From Neopestalotiopsis rosae (Eukaryota > Ascomycota > Sordariomycetes > Amphisphaeriales > Sporocadaceae): DNA of 64,000 bases. The stretch is taken from the NCBI GenBank assembly GCA_023078685.1, contig JALGAS010000002.1:1612001-1676000 (forward strand), written 5' to 3'. The notes under the pieces are model-generated. The model did no database searches, had not been told where the DNA came from, and was given only the letters and a program-made list of their open reading frames with translations. Positions 36,401 through 46,793 of the stretch are shown here, in pieces. Both the position numbers and the translations under genes were made by a program. Every line of letters starts with the position of its first letter. Positions within the stretch are counted from its first letter, which is position 1.

Positions 36401-39189
36401 ATTGAGCCTCGTGCAAACATCAAGTTTGATTTCCCTACGCTGCCAGATTGGAAGTCAGAGATTGAGCCTCTCAACGACAACCTCAAGGGCATGGTTGACC
36501 TCGACAAGGTCGTTGTCATCACTGGTTTCGCCGAGGTCGGTCCTTGGGGTAACTCGAGAACTCGCTGGGAGATGGAAGCCCATGGTGAATTCTCCCTCGA
36601 GGGTTGCGTTGAAATGGCCTGGATCATGGGTCTCATCAAGAACCACAACGGTCCCATCAAGGGCCAGCCTTACTCTGGCTGGGTTGACGCCAAGTCTGGC
36701 GAGCCTGTTGATGACAAGGACATCAAGAGCAAGTACGAGAAGCAGATTCTGGAGCACTCTGGTATCCGTTTGATCGAGCCTGAACTCTTTGATGGCTATG
36801 ACCCCAACAACAAGCAGCTTCTCCACGAAGTCGTCATCGAGGAGGACCTGGAGCCCTTCGAGGCTTCCAAGGAGACTGCCGAGGAGTTCAAGCGCGAGCA
36901 CGGCGCAAAGGCTGAGATCTTTGAGATCCCTGACAGTGGCGAGTACATTGTTCGCATGAAGAAGGGCGCTTCCCTTTGGATCCCCAAGGCTCTCAGATTC
37001 GACCGTCTCGTCGCTGGTCAGATCCCTACCGGTTGGGATGCCAAGAAGTACGGTGTTCCCGAGGATATCATCTCCCAGGTCGACCCCGTCACTCTCTTCG
37101 TCCTTGTTTCCGTCGCCGAGGCCCTGCTGTCTTCCGGTATCACTGATCCTTACGAGTTCTACAAGTACGTCCACGTTTCTGAGGTCGGAAACTGCATTGG
37201 TTCCGGTATGGGTGGTGCTGGTGCTCTGCGTGGTATGCACCGTGACCGTTTCCTGGACAAGCCTGTCCAGAACGACATTCTTCAGGAGTCCTTCATCAAC
37301 ACAATGGCTGCCTGGGTTAACATGTTGCTGCTGTCCTCCTCTGGTCCCATCAAGACTCCAGTCGGTGCTTGCGCCACTGCAGTCGAGTCCGTTGATATCG
37401 GTTACGAGACGATCATGGAGGGCAAGGCCCGTGTCTGTCTTGTCGGAGGTTTCGATGACTTCGGTGAGGAGGGTTCTTACGAGTTTGCCAACATGAAGGC
37501 CACCAGCAACGCCGTTGATGAGTTCGCCCACGGTCGCACACCTAAGGAGATGTCTCGTCCCACCACCACCACCCGTAACGGCTTCATGGAGTCCCAGGGT
37601 TCTGGTGTCCAGATCATCATGACTGCCAAGCTTGCACTCGACATGGGTGTGCCAATCTACGGTATCCTGGCCCTGACTACCACCGCCAGTGACAAGATTG
37701 GACGATCAGTGCCCGCACCTGGACAAGGTGTTCTGACCACTGCTCGCGAGACACCTGGCAAGTTCCCCTCGCCGCTGCTTGATATCAAGTACCGCCGCCG
37801 CCAGATTGAGCTTCGCAAGAGACAGATCCGCAACTGGAAGGAGTCGGAGCTCGAGTACTTGCACGAAGAGATTGCTGCCATCAAGGCTGGCAACGACGAG
37901 TTCAACGAGAAGGAGTACACTGCCGACCGCATTGCCCACGTTGAGAAGGAGGCCATTCGCCAGGAGAAGGAAGCTCTTCGCAGCTTCGGCAACAACTTCT
38001 GGAAGCAGGACACCAGCATCGCACCTCTGCGTGGTGCACTGGCTACCTGGGGTCTCACTGTTGATGACCTGGGTGTTGCTTCTTTCCACGGTACATCCAC
38101 CAAGGCTAACGACAAGAACGAGTCTTCTGTCATTTGCCAGCAGCTTCGCCACTTGGGTCGCACCAAGGGTAACGCTGTTCTGGGTATCTTCCAGAAGTAC
38201 CTCACTGGTCACCCCAAGGGTGCTGCCGGTGCTTGGATGTTGAACGGTTGTTTGCAGGTACTCAACACTGGTTTGGTCCCTGGTAACCGCAACGCCGACA
38301 ACGTTGACTCCATCATGGAGCAGTTCGACCTGATTGTCTACCCCAGCCGCAGCATCCAGACCGATGGTGTCAAGGCTTTCTCCGTCACCTCTTTCGGTTT
38401 CGGTCAAAAGGGTGCCCAGGCTATTGGTATCCACCCCAAGTACCTCTACGCCACCCTTGACGAGGAGACCTTCAAGGCCTACGCCGACAAGGTCGCTGGT
38501 CGCCAGAAGAAGTCTTACCGTTACTTCCACAACGGCATGATCAACAATGCTCTCTTCCAGGCCAAGGCCAGCTCTCCTTACACTGATGACCAGTTGAGCT
38601 CTGTCCTGCTCAACCCCGAGGCTCGTGTTACCGAGGACAAGAAGACCGCTGGTCTTACTTACCCTGCCGACTTCGCCAAGCGCGCTGCCGCCACTCAAGC
38701 GGCCAAGTCCAAGTCCACCAAGGAGTCGATTGAAGCACTCGCTCGCAGCCTAGAGACAACCAAGAACACCAAGGTCGGTGTCGATGTTGAGGATATCACT
38801 GCTATCAACATTGACAATGAGACCTTTGTGGAGCGCAACTTCACTGAGAAGGAGATTGCATACTGCCGCAAGATGCCCAGCCCGCAGAGCTCATTTGCTG
38901 GCCGCTGGAGTGCAAAGGAGGCTGTCTTCAAGAGTCTTGGTGTCAAGAGCCAGGGTGGCGGTGCTGCTCTGAAGCAGATTGAGGTCCTCCCTGACGAGAA
39001 CGGCGCACCCATCGTGAGCGTAAGCATTCCCCTCCCTTACCTGAAAAGTCCAGAACCATGAGCTAACATGATCAACAGTTGTTCGGTGATGCTGCCGAAG
39101 CTGCCAAGAAGGCCGGTGTCAAGGAGATCAGCGTCTCCATCTCGCACTCGGAGTCGCAGTCAATCGCTATTGCGGTTTCGTCGTTCTAA
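33477..39189 (+). CDS. FAS2: Fatty acid synthase alpha subunit
   Basis: Alpha chain of the same synthase. Exons join(33477..33996, 34059..39019, 39079..39189), 1863 aa. Order: short N-terminal transferase piece ([14 protein letters not shown]), an Ala/Pro-rich linker (about 97-140) tethering the carrier protein, ACP with phosphopantetheine Ser176 in GGKSTLQ, ketoreductase (TGAGAGSIG near 653 and YSESK near 811), ketosynthase (active Cys1278 in [10 protein letters not shown], histidines in HGTSTKAN and GHPKGAAG), and a C-terminal phosphopantetheinyl transferase (VGVDVEDI near 1747, [12 protein letters not shown]). The start is ATG 33477; the frame upstream opens at a TTG. Intron 1 splits codon 174, two codons before the pantetheine Ser. 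Intron 2 is near the C-terminus. Confidence 0.97.
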
Positions 39190-40716
39190 ATATGCGCGCA
39201 CGTGTAATGTCTCCTCCTTGTATATATTAGAATTGGCACGGGTCAAGGTGTGAAATGATGAATGGGAAATGTTTGGAGCACGGTTTTGCTTCTGGTTTTG
39301 TTTTGTTTTTGCATTGACGCTAGATTTTTGGCAAATAGAGGAATGAGAAGAAAAGAGGCAGGGCGACCGAGTCGGATGACGGTCGCACTATTACAGAGGC
39401 GGAAAGAAATGGTAGATACAAAGAAAGATGATTTCAAGTTCCGAAGAACAGCGACAAGAAGAAATTTGTGCTAAAAATGCGACGGACTCGATTCGCAGTA
39501 ATTTCCCTCAGCAGATTTGACATGTGAAAGGGCCCGCAAAGAGTCAAGACCCTGGACCCACACATGCCGGTGAAGAGTGACATTTCTGGGCTGGACTCCC
39601 GAGTCCGGGGCTCCTCGACCCTAGATATTCATCCCTTGATGCTTGTCGCCATGTGGCAGAGTCGCATTCATTCCACGATCTTGTTTCCCTAGACCTGTCC
39701 ACCTGCGGGGTATGTCATGAACCAAAGCTGATCATGGTGACCCAGAGTTCGGGCCAGAGGGGGGCTCGGGGGACACTTGACTGAGGGAGGCGTGGCTAGC
39801 CCGTACGCCAAGGAGACATGACCGATTACGTCGTGTCTCTGTTCGATTGTCTGATATGACTGGGAACATCTTCTAGTTTAGGAAAAATGTAATCTTTATT
39901 TTCTGTGCCACCTCCCTCTAATCACGTAGTCTAGAGTGATTCATGCAGGCATTCAAATGTTAAGTATATGTACTAACACTTCTTTAGCTATAGAAATGCA
40001 GACAGTGTATGGAGCAGGGCCATCAATGTAACTCAAGCAATGACATTGTACGAAATGTTCCAATTTGCCAGGTGAGACTGGACAGCTTCTCAGGAAATCC
40101 AGATATTTGAGAAACAAAAGACAAACAACAAAGCATGGCCAATCACTTTGATCTGGATTGCTGATGGTACACCGCCGGTCCCTCAAAAGCACGTGCTGTC
40201 CTTGAGTTGCTCTACATCCGGGCCGCTCCTATGTCTAGCTCTGATATTCAGTGAGACTTGTGCGCCGATCTGACACCAGGTACTTCATGCCATTTTTCAA
40301 GCGCTATGGATTTTCAAGCGCTGTGGGGGTTGTGCCTCGGATGATTTGGAGGATGTTAAGAGAGTTAGATGCGAAGAAATGCCAATTCTTGTGAGCTGCT
40401 TGAGATACGATGCCACTCTTGGCTCTCTGGTCTCACTGCCGTCAAACACAAATAGCATCATACTGACCATTGAATCAATTCCGTCCCAAGACAACCTGGA
40501 TTAACCCAAGTTGCTATTTCTCACAAATAGGCATGACTAGAATATTGCACAAATAGGAATTAAATAAGTTCATTTTTTCTTCATTTTCTCCTCTTTGGAG
40601 CTGAATATTCGAGAATTCTCGAGATTATACACGTTTGGAAATATCCAATAACTCGATATGTAAGTCAAGACGCTTCATGATTCTTTCGCATAACCAATCC
40701 ATATGACCTCCCCCAT
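39190..40716. other. Convergent intergenic region
   Basis: About 1.5 kb between the stops of FAS2 and the alpha/beta-hydrolase. It holds the FAS2 3' UTR. A 70-codon frame at 39262-39474 (+) and a 79-codon frame at 39953-40192 (-) have no recognisable content. Confidence 0.6.
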
Positions 40717-41584
40717 TCAAGCGCTGGCCCGCTCCTTGGCCGCCTTGGCCACTTCCACGAGCGCCTCGGCAAACTCCTTGGGCTTGGACAGGAAGGGCGA
40801 GTGCGACGTCTTGAAGCGGAACTTGAGCGTGTTGTCGGGCAGCATCCCCGACATGGCCTCCTGCACCTGGATGGGCAGGGCCTTGTCCTCCTCGCAGAAG
40901 AAGTAGGCGCAGTCCACCTCGTGCCACGGCTCGTTGGTGACGATGCCGCTGAAGACGGGCGACGACTGGTGCTGGAGCTCGGCCACGGCCTGCTTCTGCA
41001 GCTCCGGCTCGACGTCGTGGTACATGACGGCCTCTGGGTCGGCTATCGTGACGATACCGGCGTCCTTGCCCAGGTCACCCACCAGCTAAGTTCGAGAAAG
41101 TCAGTCTCATGTTCTTGAGATAAGGAGGTGTGTCATTGTGTGCTGGGCATATTGCAAAAAAGAAACTCACCTCTGAAGCCACCATCCACGGCAACATGTT
41201 GTTGCCCAGCTGATTCAGAATGCTAACGCCCTTGTTGTTGACGAAAGCGCTAATGTAGACAAACATGACGACGCCGCCCTTTTTGCCCTCGGACTGCCTC
41301 TGCCGGTATCCGAGACCCTGCACGGCGTTGGCGCCGACGAGGCCGCCGTACGAGTGGACGCCCAGGACGATCTGCTTGCCCTGGTCCGCCAGCCTCTCGA
41401 TCACGGCCCGCGCGGCGGCCGCGTCGTCGTCGAGGCCCTTGTTGGGCGGCTGGGCGCCGACCGTCGGCAACACGACATACTCGGACTCGTAGCCCCGGGC
41501 CGTCAGGTCGTCCCGGGCAATGTCGTAGCAGCTCGGGTGGTGCCATGCGCCGGGGATGAAGACAAAGGTAGGGTGAGCGGACAT
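40717..41584 (-). CDS. Alpha/beta-hydrolase family protein
   Basis: Small serine hydrolase, 260 aa, exons complement(join(40717..41085, 41171..41584)), intron 85 bp with GTGAGT donor. The fold starts at the N-terminus (PTFVFIPGAWHHPSCYD, oxyanion-loop type). The nucleophile elbow is GVHSYGG with Ser78; an acid residue is likely in the VDCAYFFCEEDKALP strand, and the catalytic His is in KTSHSPFLSKP near the C-terminus. No signal peptide, so probably cytosolic. It resembles the plant/bacterial esterase group that includes salicylate-type methyl esterases, but the substrate cannot be read from sequence. ATG at 41584. Confidence 0.88.
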
Positions 41585-42620
41585 GTTGAGTGTATTACTT
41601 ATCGTTCAGGTAGATAAAAAGATGTATTTTGGTTTCCGGGATGAGATGGGTATCAATTGAGTATTATTATGTTTTGTGAGGGAATGAATAATGGGGGAAA
41701 CAACAAGATAAGACCCCATGGTATCGTGGTTCGATCCATCATATATATACATGTTTACTATCGAGGCACTGCCCAGTGATCGACAAAGGCAACGTACCAT
41801 ATTTTCCCTCATATTTGGAGCGAGGACCCCGTTTTCGTTCAACACTTGGCGAATTGTGCATGTCAGAGTAGGCATGAGTATGGAACCTTGGTACAGAATG
41901 GTAATAGTGAGCGGGGCAATAGTCCAGGATTCTTCTCCGCCAAGATGAACTCCTGAAAAGCGTTGAATTGCGGGGGGAAGGATTCTCTTTGTGCCCACTT
42001 ATTGTTTGATAGACACCTGGGGATCTGTGGTGTGAATAGTGTGGGTGGTAACACACACAAAAAAGACCCAAGCAGGCGGTAGAGGTCTGGGGAACTGGGG
42101 GAACTGGGGAAAATGGCACCAAGAATGTTAGGCAAGAGTATATTTTTCAGGCGATGTCCCAATGCAGTAAACACTTGACGGGCCGGACGCTAGATCGGTG
42201 GTCATGTGGTTTACTATTCGTTCGGTACGGCGTCGCGGATTTACGGATTTATAAGAAAACGGAGGCACTGCCGGATTGATTTGATATACTATCGATGGTA
42301 GTGGCTAGCTTGCAGATGTTCCAAGGCATCTAGTCCCTATACTGATCTACAAGAATTGGTTTGATCAGCGAGTAATGTTGGTCACTGAAAGGCTTCTTCT
42401 TATTATTGCAGGGCTGGTATAATACCAGAAGAGCTAGTTACGGGGCTTGCAGAAGAACCCCCACACTTGCACATTATGCCATGTGCTTGGCGAGTAGGAA
42501 TGGTTGGACAAAGATCGACAATTGATGCGGCTGATGGTGACGGCAGATGTAATAGTATACAAATCTATCGAGATCTATCGAAAGATGAGATTCGGAGATT
42601 TGTCTTTCTTTCCGAGTTTC
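41585..42620. other. Intergenic region
   Basis: About 1 kb upstream of the hydrolase and downstream of the SDR-like gene, both on the reverse strand. Overlapping open frames at 41606-41998, 41739-42122 and 41863-42174 lack motifs and conflict with each other. I see only the expected promoter and 3' UTR space. Confidence 0.6.
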
Positions 42621-43755
42621 TTAGTCCTTGAACACTTGCCCGCTAGCAATCGTCTCAAATGCTGCTGTTGTATGTTGCCATATGATTTCACTGACACCTT
42701 TCTCGCGCAGTTTCTTGTTGAAAGTCGTTGGAGGCAGGATCTGTGAGTCTTTGTTGACCCTATACGTGCCTCCACCCATGGTACCGTCAGCAGCAATAGC
42801 AATGTCAAGGCCACTGTCAGTTTTGGACGGTTGATCTGCGGTGGTGCCGCGAGCCGGGAATCGGTCAGAAGCCAGAAAGGTGATGCGATCACCAGTCTCC
42901 TCGGGTGAAATCGCTACTGTCCAACGTATCACGGGCATTACAAGGTAGCGATACAAGAAGTTGAACCACACCGGAAATGCATTCTGGCCAAAGTTAGTGA
43001 GGACAAATCCTGGGTAGAGGTGCACGAGGGCGAGCTTCCCAGGGTGTTTCTGGGCAAGCTCCTCGAAGAAAAAGGCCGTCATGTTGCCCAGCTGGGATGA
43101 AACACGTCGAAAGCTGAGATTTCCGGGCTTGCGACAACTAATGTCTTCAGTGGCAAAGTCGCCCTCGAGATTGGGATTCCAGACTGAGACGACGCCCGCC
43201 GGCATAGGTGACTGCAGCAGCAAGGGCAACAGCTGGACGATGCAGCGCATTCTTGAGTAATAGAACAAGGACATCGTCTCGTCGAGTCCTTCCTTGGTGT
43301 CTGTCCAAGTGTGAGCCATCTCGTGTTGCTGCCAGCACCTTGGGCGATCTTGGGACCTTACCTTTGCGTTTGAAATTCAACAGACCTTGCGTCATGACTA
43401 AAAAGTCAAGTCGCGGTTCCTGACCAGCCTTCGCGGCTTCATCTCGCTCCCGGGCCGTGATCTCGGCACAGACCCGATCAACGTCATGGAGAAGGGCCAG
43501 ATTCTCGGCGGCGACAAAGATGAACTGGCCGTGCGGGCAGAGCTGAAGGCACGAGGCAATGATCCTCTCGGCCGCCGCCTGGTTCCGTCCCACAATGTAC
43601 AGACGGAGGCCTTTGCCCTCATTGCCGTGTGTCCTGGCCAGTCCCTGCGCGCCAAACTCGCCAATGCCCGCTGTCCCGCCGACAAAGACGGCTACTAGAG
43701 GCTGGCGTTTGACCAGCTCGGCGTTGGCCTTGCGTACAATGTCCAGACTGACCAT
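42621..43755 (-). CDS. SDR-like Rossmann-fold oxidoreductase lacking the canonical YxxxK
   Basis: Exons complement(join(42621..43300, 43362..43755)), 357 aa. The N-terminal dinucleotide motif is VGGTAGIG (residues 25-32), a variant of TGxxxGIG, followed by YIVGRN at the second strand. LDFLVMTQG stands where NNAG is usual. In the second half the strand VVSVWNPNLEG replaces the Ser-containing strand, and the following helix (SSQLGNMTAFFFEEL) has no Tyr-x-x-x-Lys. Catalysis by the classical SDR mechanism is therefore unlikely. Several fungal SDR relatives share this loss, from memory. ATG at 43755; the reading frame extends upstream only to a GTG. The substrate is unknown. Confidence 0.85.
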
Positions 43756-44671
43756 GATGTGCGAAAGCTTCAACGTGGACAAGATTAAATTAAAAGGTAC
43801 TAGATCGATCACAGGAGGCTGCGCATATGCGTTTTCTTGAGCCTTTTGAACTCGATTAGGTTATGTTCATGTCGTCAAATTATTGTATGAAATGCCATTC
43901 TATGACGTGGTTGAAGTATCCATACTTCTAATTGTCCATTCTTTGCACTACCCTTCTTTTCTGCGAATGCGAAGAGAGAAAGTATCCTTCATGGTCCCTG
44001 GGCGGCATGTCATTCATCCGTCGGGATTAGGTGGACGAGATTGGTGCCTATAGAATTTCAATCATGGGCACACCGCATGCAAGCGAATGCGAGAGGGTTT
44101 CGGGACATGGTTGCACCACGTTATTTCCGGCACTTTACTCTTATTGTAAATTCTTAACTCCGGCGCGTGAGACGCTGCAGCACGAATCTTGGAATAACTC
44201 GGACATTGATTGATCTTTGAAGAAGTGTTTATCATGACCGATCAATCACTTCTACGAATATGGTATACAATTTTCTTGACATCTAACCCTGTGCCCGAGT
44301 CGAGGATCATGGTTTAAGAATCTTGATGCCATTCTTCGAAATGCCCCGAAGCTACTCTAGTCACTGTGGTCCGCGCCGCCTGAGAAGTTGGGCATCTTTT
44401 ACCGATTGAAGCCTCATTCAGGGGCAAACAAAGAGTACTATGAGACATGAAAGCGCCCTTGATCTTGATTCACCTTGTTACAGGGAACTTGTCTGGTAGG
44501 AAGCCTTTGTCTGATAGCAAACATAAGAGGCACTGTAGTTGCTGCAATGAACAATTCTATTGAGCGCATCCCGGATTATCATTTGTTTGTTTGTACTGTT
44601 TCTGTGGACAGCGGTCAGGACCATTTACTGCCAAGCTAGTTGTATCTATATAATATCGCGCAGAGCAGAAA
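43756..44671. other. Divergent intergenic region
   Basis: About 0.9 kb between the SDR-like gene and the small forward frame at 44672. A 60-codon frame at 44031-44213 is not supported. Nothing else recognised. Confidence 0.55.
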
Positions 44672-45196
44672 ATGGCGGTCCTAGTCCAACCTGTGCCACT
44701 AGAACTCGTACCGCTCCTAACCCAACCAGCGCCGCTTTCGTACCAGACAATGAGTAGACCGAGAATCACGGTGGACACTCGCCGAGCCCTTGCTCTATCT
44801 CCAAAATTGAGCATGGACAGTGTTCAAGGGAATAGTCGGGCTGGCTTTGAGGATACACCGATTTCTTTGTCTGCCTCGAGTTCGACGAGAACGCTGGGCT
44901 CAGCCTATTGCGAATATTGTCTAGAAAATGATGTCGCACACCACCATCACCACCACCACTCGCAATGGAATCATGGTAATGAATCTTTGCATGACACTGA
45001 CGTTGATCTTGAGGCAAATCGTCCTTTTCACAGGCGGGAACCACGTTCCCAGCCCGCGTGGAGGCGATGTTTGGGTAGTGAGAGACTGCTGCCGGTCATT
45101 GAGTTCCTCATTGTCTTGCAAATGCGACTCTTGACGATTATGGTGCCTTTACTGCTTTTAGCAGCCATGTACGTCTTCTTGAGGCAGGCTCCTTGA
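44672..45196 (+). CDS. Small His-rich, tail-anchored membrane protein candidate
   Basis: Single-exon frame of 174 aa, not recognised. After a hydrophilic, Ser-rich first half, it has CEYCLEND followed by seven consecutive His (about residues 90-96), then an Arg-rich segment. A C-terminal hydrophobic stretch follows (about 141-170, LLPVIEFLIVLQMRLLTIM and beyond) that could be one or two membrane helices near the C-terminus. An alternative ATG lies at 44750 (MSRPRITVDTRR). The antisense frame is about half as long. No homology can be claimed; it may be an orphan gene or a chance frame. Confidence 0.4.
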   Translation: MAVLVQPVPLELVPLLTQPAPLSYQTMSRPRITVDTRRALALSPKLSMDSVQGNSRAGFEDTPISLSASSSTRTLGSAYCEYCLENDVAHHHHHHHSQWNHGNESLHDTDVDLEANRPFHRREPRSQPAWRRCLGSERLLPVIEFLIVLQMRLLTIMVPLLLLAAMYVFLRQAP

Positions 45197-45662
45197 AAAC
45201 ACGTAGGTACATTTTCAGTACATGATTGATTCCGGGTTGTGGAGATGGCGTTTTCCTATGCGCCACGTGGGGAGACTGCATATAGTATGGCGTCTTGTAT
45301 AAACTTTATCCTCCAATATGATAAGATCATTATCATCTCTTCGTTGCGATCATGAATTCCCGCTCTCATTCTCTTGATAATTTCCTGCTATGAACTTCGG
45401 AAAGCTCCAGATCCGTCCTGACTGCGAAAGCATTCCAAGCCGCTCGGAGATAATGCCGGGCTTAAATGATGCCATTTTGAGCATGGAGCAGGCCAAGAAA
45501 TAGGAAGCTCAGTGCCAGTGCACATGTCGGATGACCGTCATAGATTGCGGGGACATCTATTCCGAGAAACAGTGAACTTGGTTCAGTAGGCAACGGTACT
45601 TGCTTTGACGCATTCGTGTGTAACTTTCCATTGTAGTTTCTTGATTTCCATATTCAACAGAA
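45197..45662. other. Intergenic region upstream of the metallo-beta-lactamase-fold gene
   Basis: About 470 bp. It should hold the promoter of the downstream gene. No other feature seen. Confidence 0.55.
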
Positions 45663-46721
45663 ATGGCTATTTCAGAGATGCCAACGGTCCAAAATACACC
45701 ACAAATATACAGCATAAGCGATCGCACTAAGCTGCAGTCGACGCTGTCAGACTGTGGCGCGCCGGTCCTGATCCACCTCAACGCCGACACGACCTGGCTG
45801 CTGAGTCTGCCGTACCCACCAACGGCCGAGCGACCAACCGGCCGGAGACGCTTCAATATACTTTTCGATCCATGGCTCCAGGGGCCACAATCAGACGTCG
45901 CCTCGTGGTTCTCTACTCAATGGCACCTCGTGGCACCCAGCGTACAGACCATTGCAGAACTCAATACACTGCTGGCAGAGTCGGAGCAGGCGGGGCCGAG
46001 TGGTGAACCGGCCGAGCAACCTGAAGCTGCTTACATAGACGTGGTCACGATATCCCACGAGTTCACAGATCACTGCCACGAGGCAACCCTGAGAGAGCTG
46101 CCGCGCACCACGCCCGTCTTTGCCACGGAAAAGGCTGCCGAGCTCATCAAGTCCTGGAAGCACTTTGAGCGCGTTGTGACCACCCCGGGCTTCTCGTCGT
46201 CGACAAAGGACTGGCAAGCGACGCTCAGCGTGGCGCCGCTTCCACCATGGGTTGGCATAGGTCGCGTGGTTACTGCGGGCAACGCCCTGTACTACCACTC
46301 GGCCGTCATGATTGCATTCACTTCGCCGGTCGGTGATATACCTGGAGGCGTCACGCCCCCTCGCGCAGTCATTTATTCTCCACACGGCATCAAGAGTTCC
46401 GATCTGGACGCAGTCAAGAATTCGGGCATCGAGACATTAGCTCTTCTTCACGGTCTACACGACGTCCGGATATGGATGACCAAGCAGCTCAACCTGGGCG
46501 CCCTCAATGGGCTCGAAGCTGTACGGGCTAGCGGCGCCAAGTATTGGATTGCTACCCACGATGAGGTCAAGAAGGGCGGTGGTTTCATTGCGCCTCTGTT
46601 GAGACGGACCAAGTACACGGTAGTCGACGCGGTGAGGAAAGAAACCAAGTCAATGGGCGAGCAAGCACCTAGTTACGAGTTTGTCGAGCTTGGTTCAGGT
46701 GATGGGTTGGTTTTAGCATGA
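45663..46721 (+). CDS. Metallo-beta-lactamase-fold protein
   Basis: Single-exon gene, 352 aa, ATG at 45663. The first strand block reads VLIHLNADTTWLLSLP, followed by FNILFDPWLQGPQSD as in fungal and bacterial MBL-fold proteins of the UlaG/RomA type. The metal motif region is ISHEFTDHCHEATL (H-x-x-x-D-H-x-H, a diverged form of HxHxDH). Later IYSPHGIKSSDL and IATHDEVKKGG could supply the remaining ligands. No signal peptide, so probably intracellular. The substrate is unknown. It is convergent with the MFS transporter, whose stop lies 72 bp away. Confidence 0.85.
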   Translation: MAISEMPTVQNTPQIYSISDRTKLQSTLSDCGAPVLIHLNADTTWLLSLPYPPTAERPTGRRRFNILFDPWLQGPQSDVASWFSTQWHLVAPSVQTIAELNTLLAESEQAGPSGEPAEQPEAAYIDVVTISHEFTDHCHEATLRELPRTTPVFATEKAAELIKSWKHFERVVTTPGFSSSTKDWQATLSVAPLPPWVGIGRVVTAGNALYYHSAVMIAFTSPVGDIPGGVTPPRAVIYSPHGIKSSDLDAVKNSGIETLALLHGLHDVRIWMTKQLNLGALNGLEAVRASGAKYWIATHDEVKKGGGFIAPLLRRTKYTVVDAVRKETKSMGEQAPSYEFVELGSGDGLVLA

Positions 46722-46793
46722 ATAGCGATTAATAATTAATGAGTAGAGTGATGTATGGTGTCTAAATCTAATTGGTAAATTGTTATGCGTGCA

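Noticed and set aside
41606..42174. Three overlapping reverse frames upstream of the hydrolase
   Set aside because: They conflict with one another, lack motifs, and fit promoter and leader sequence.
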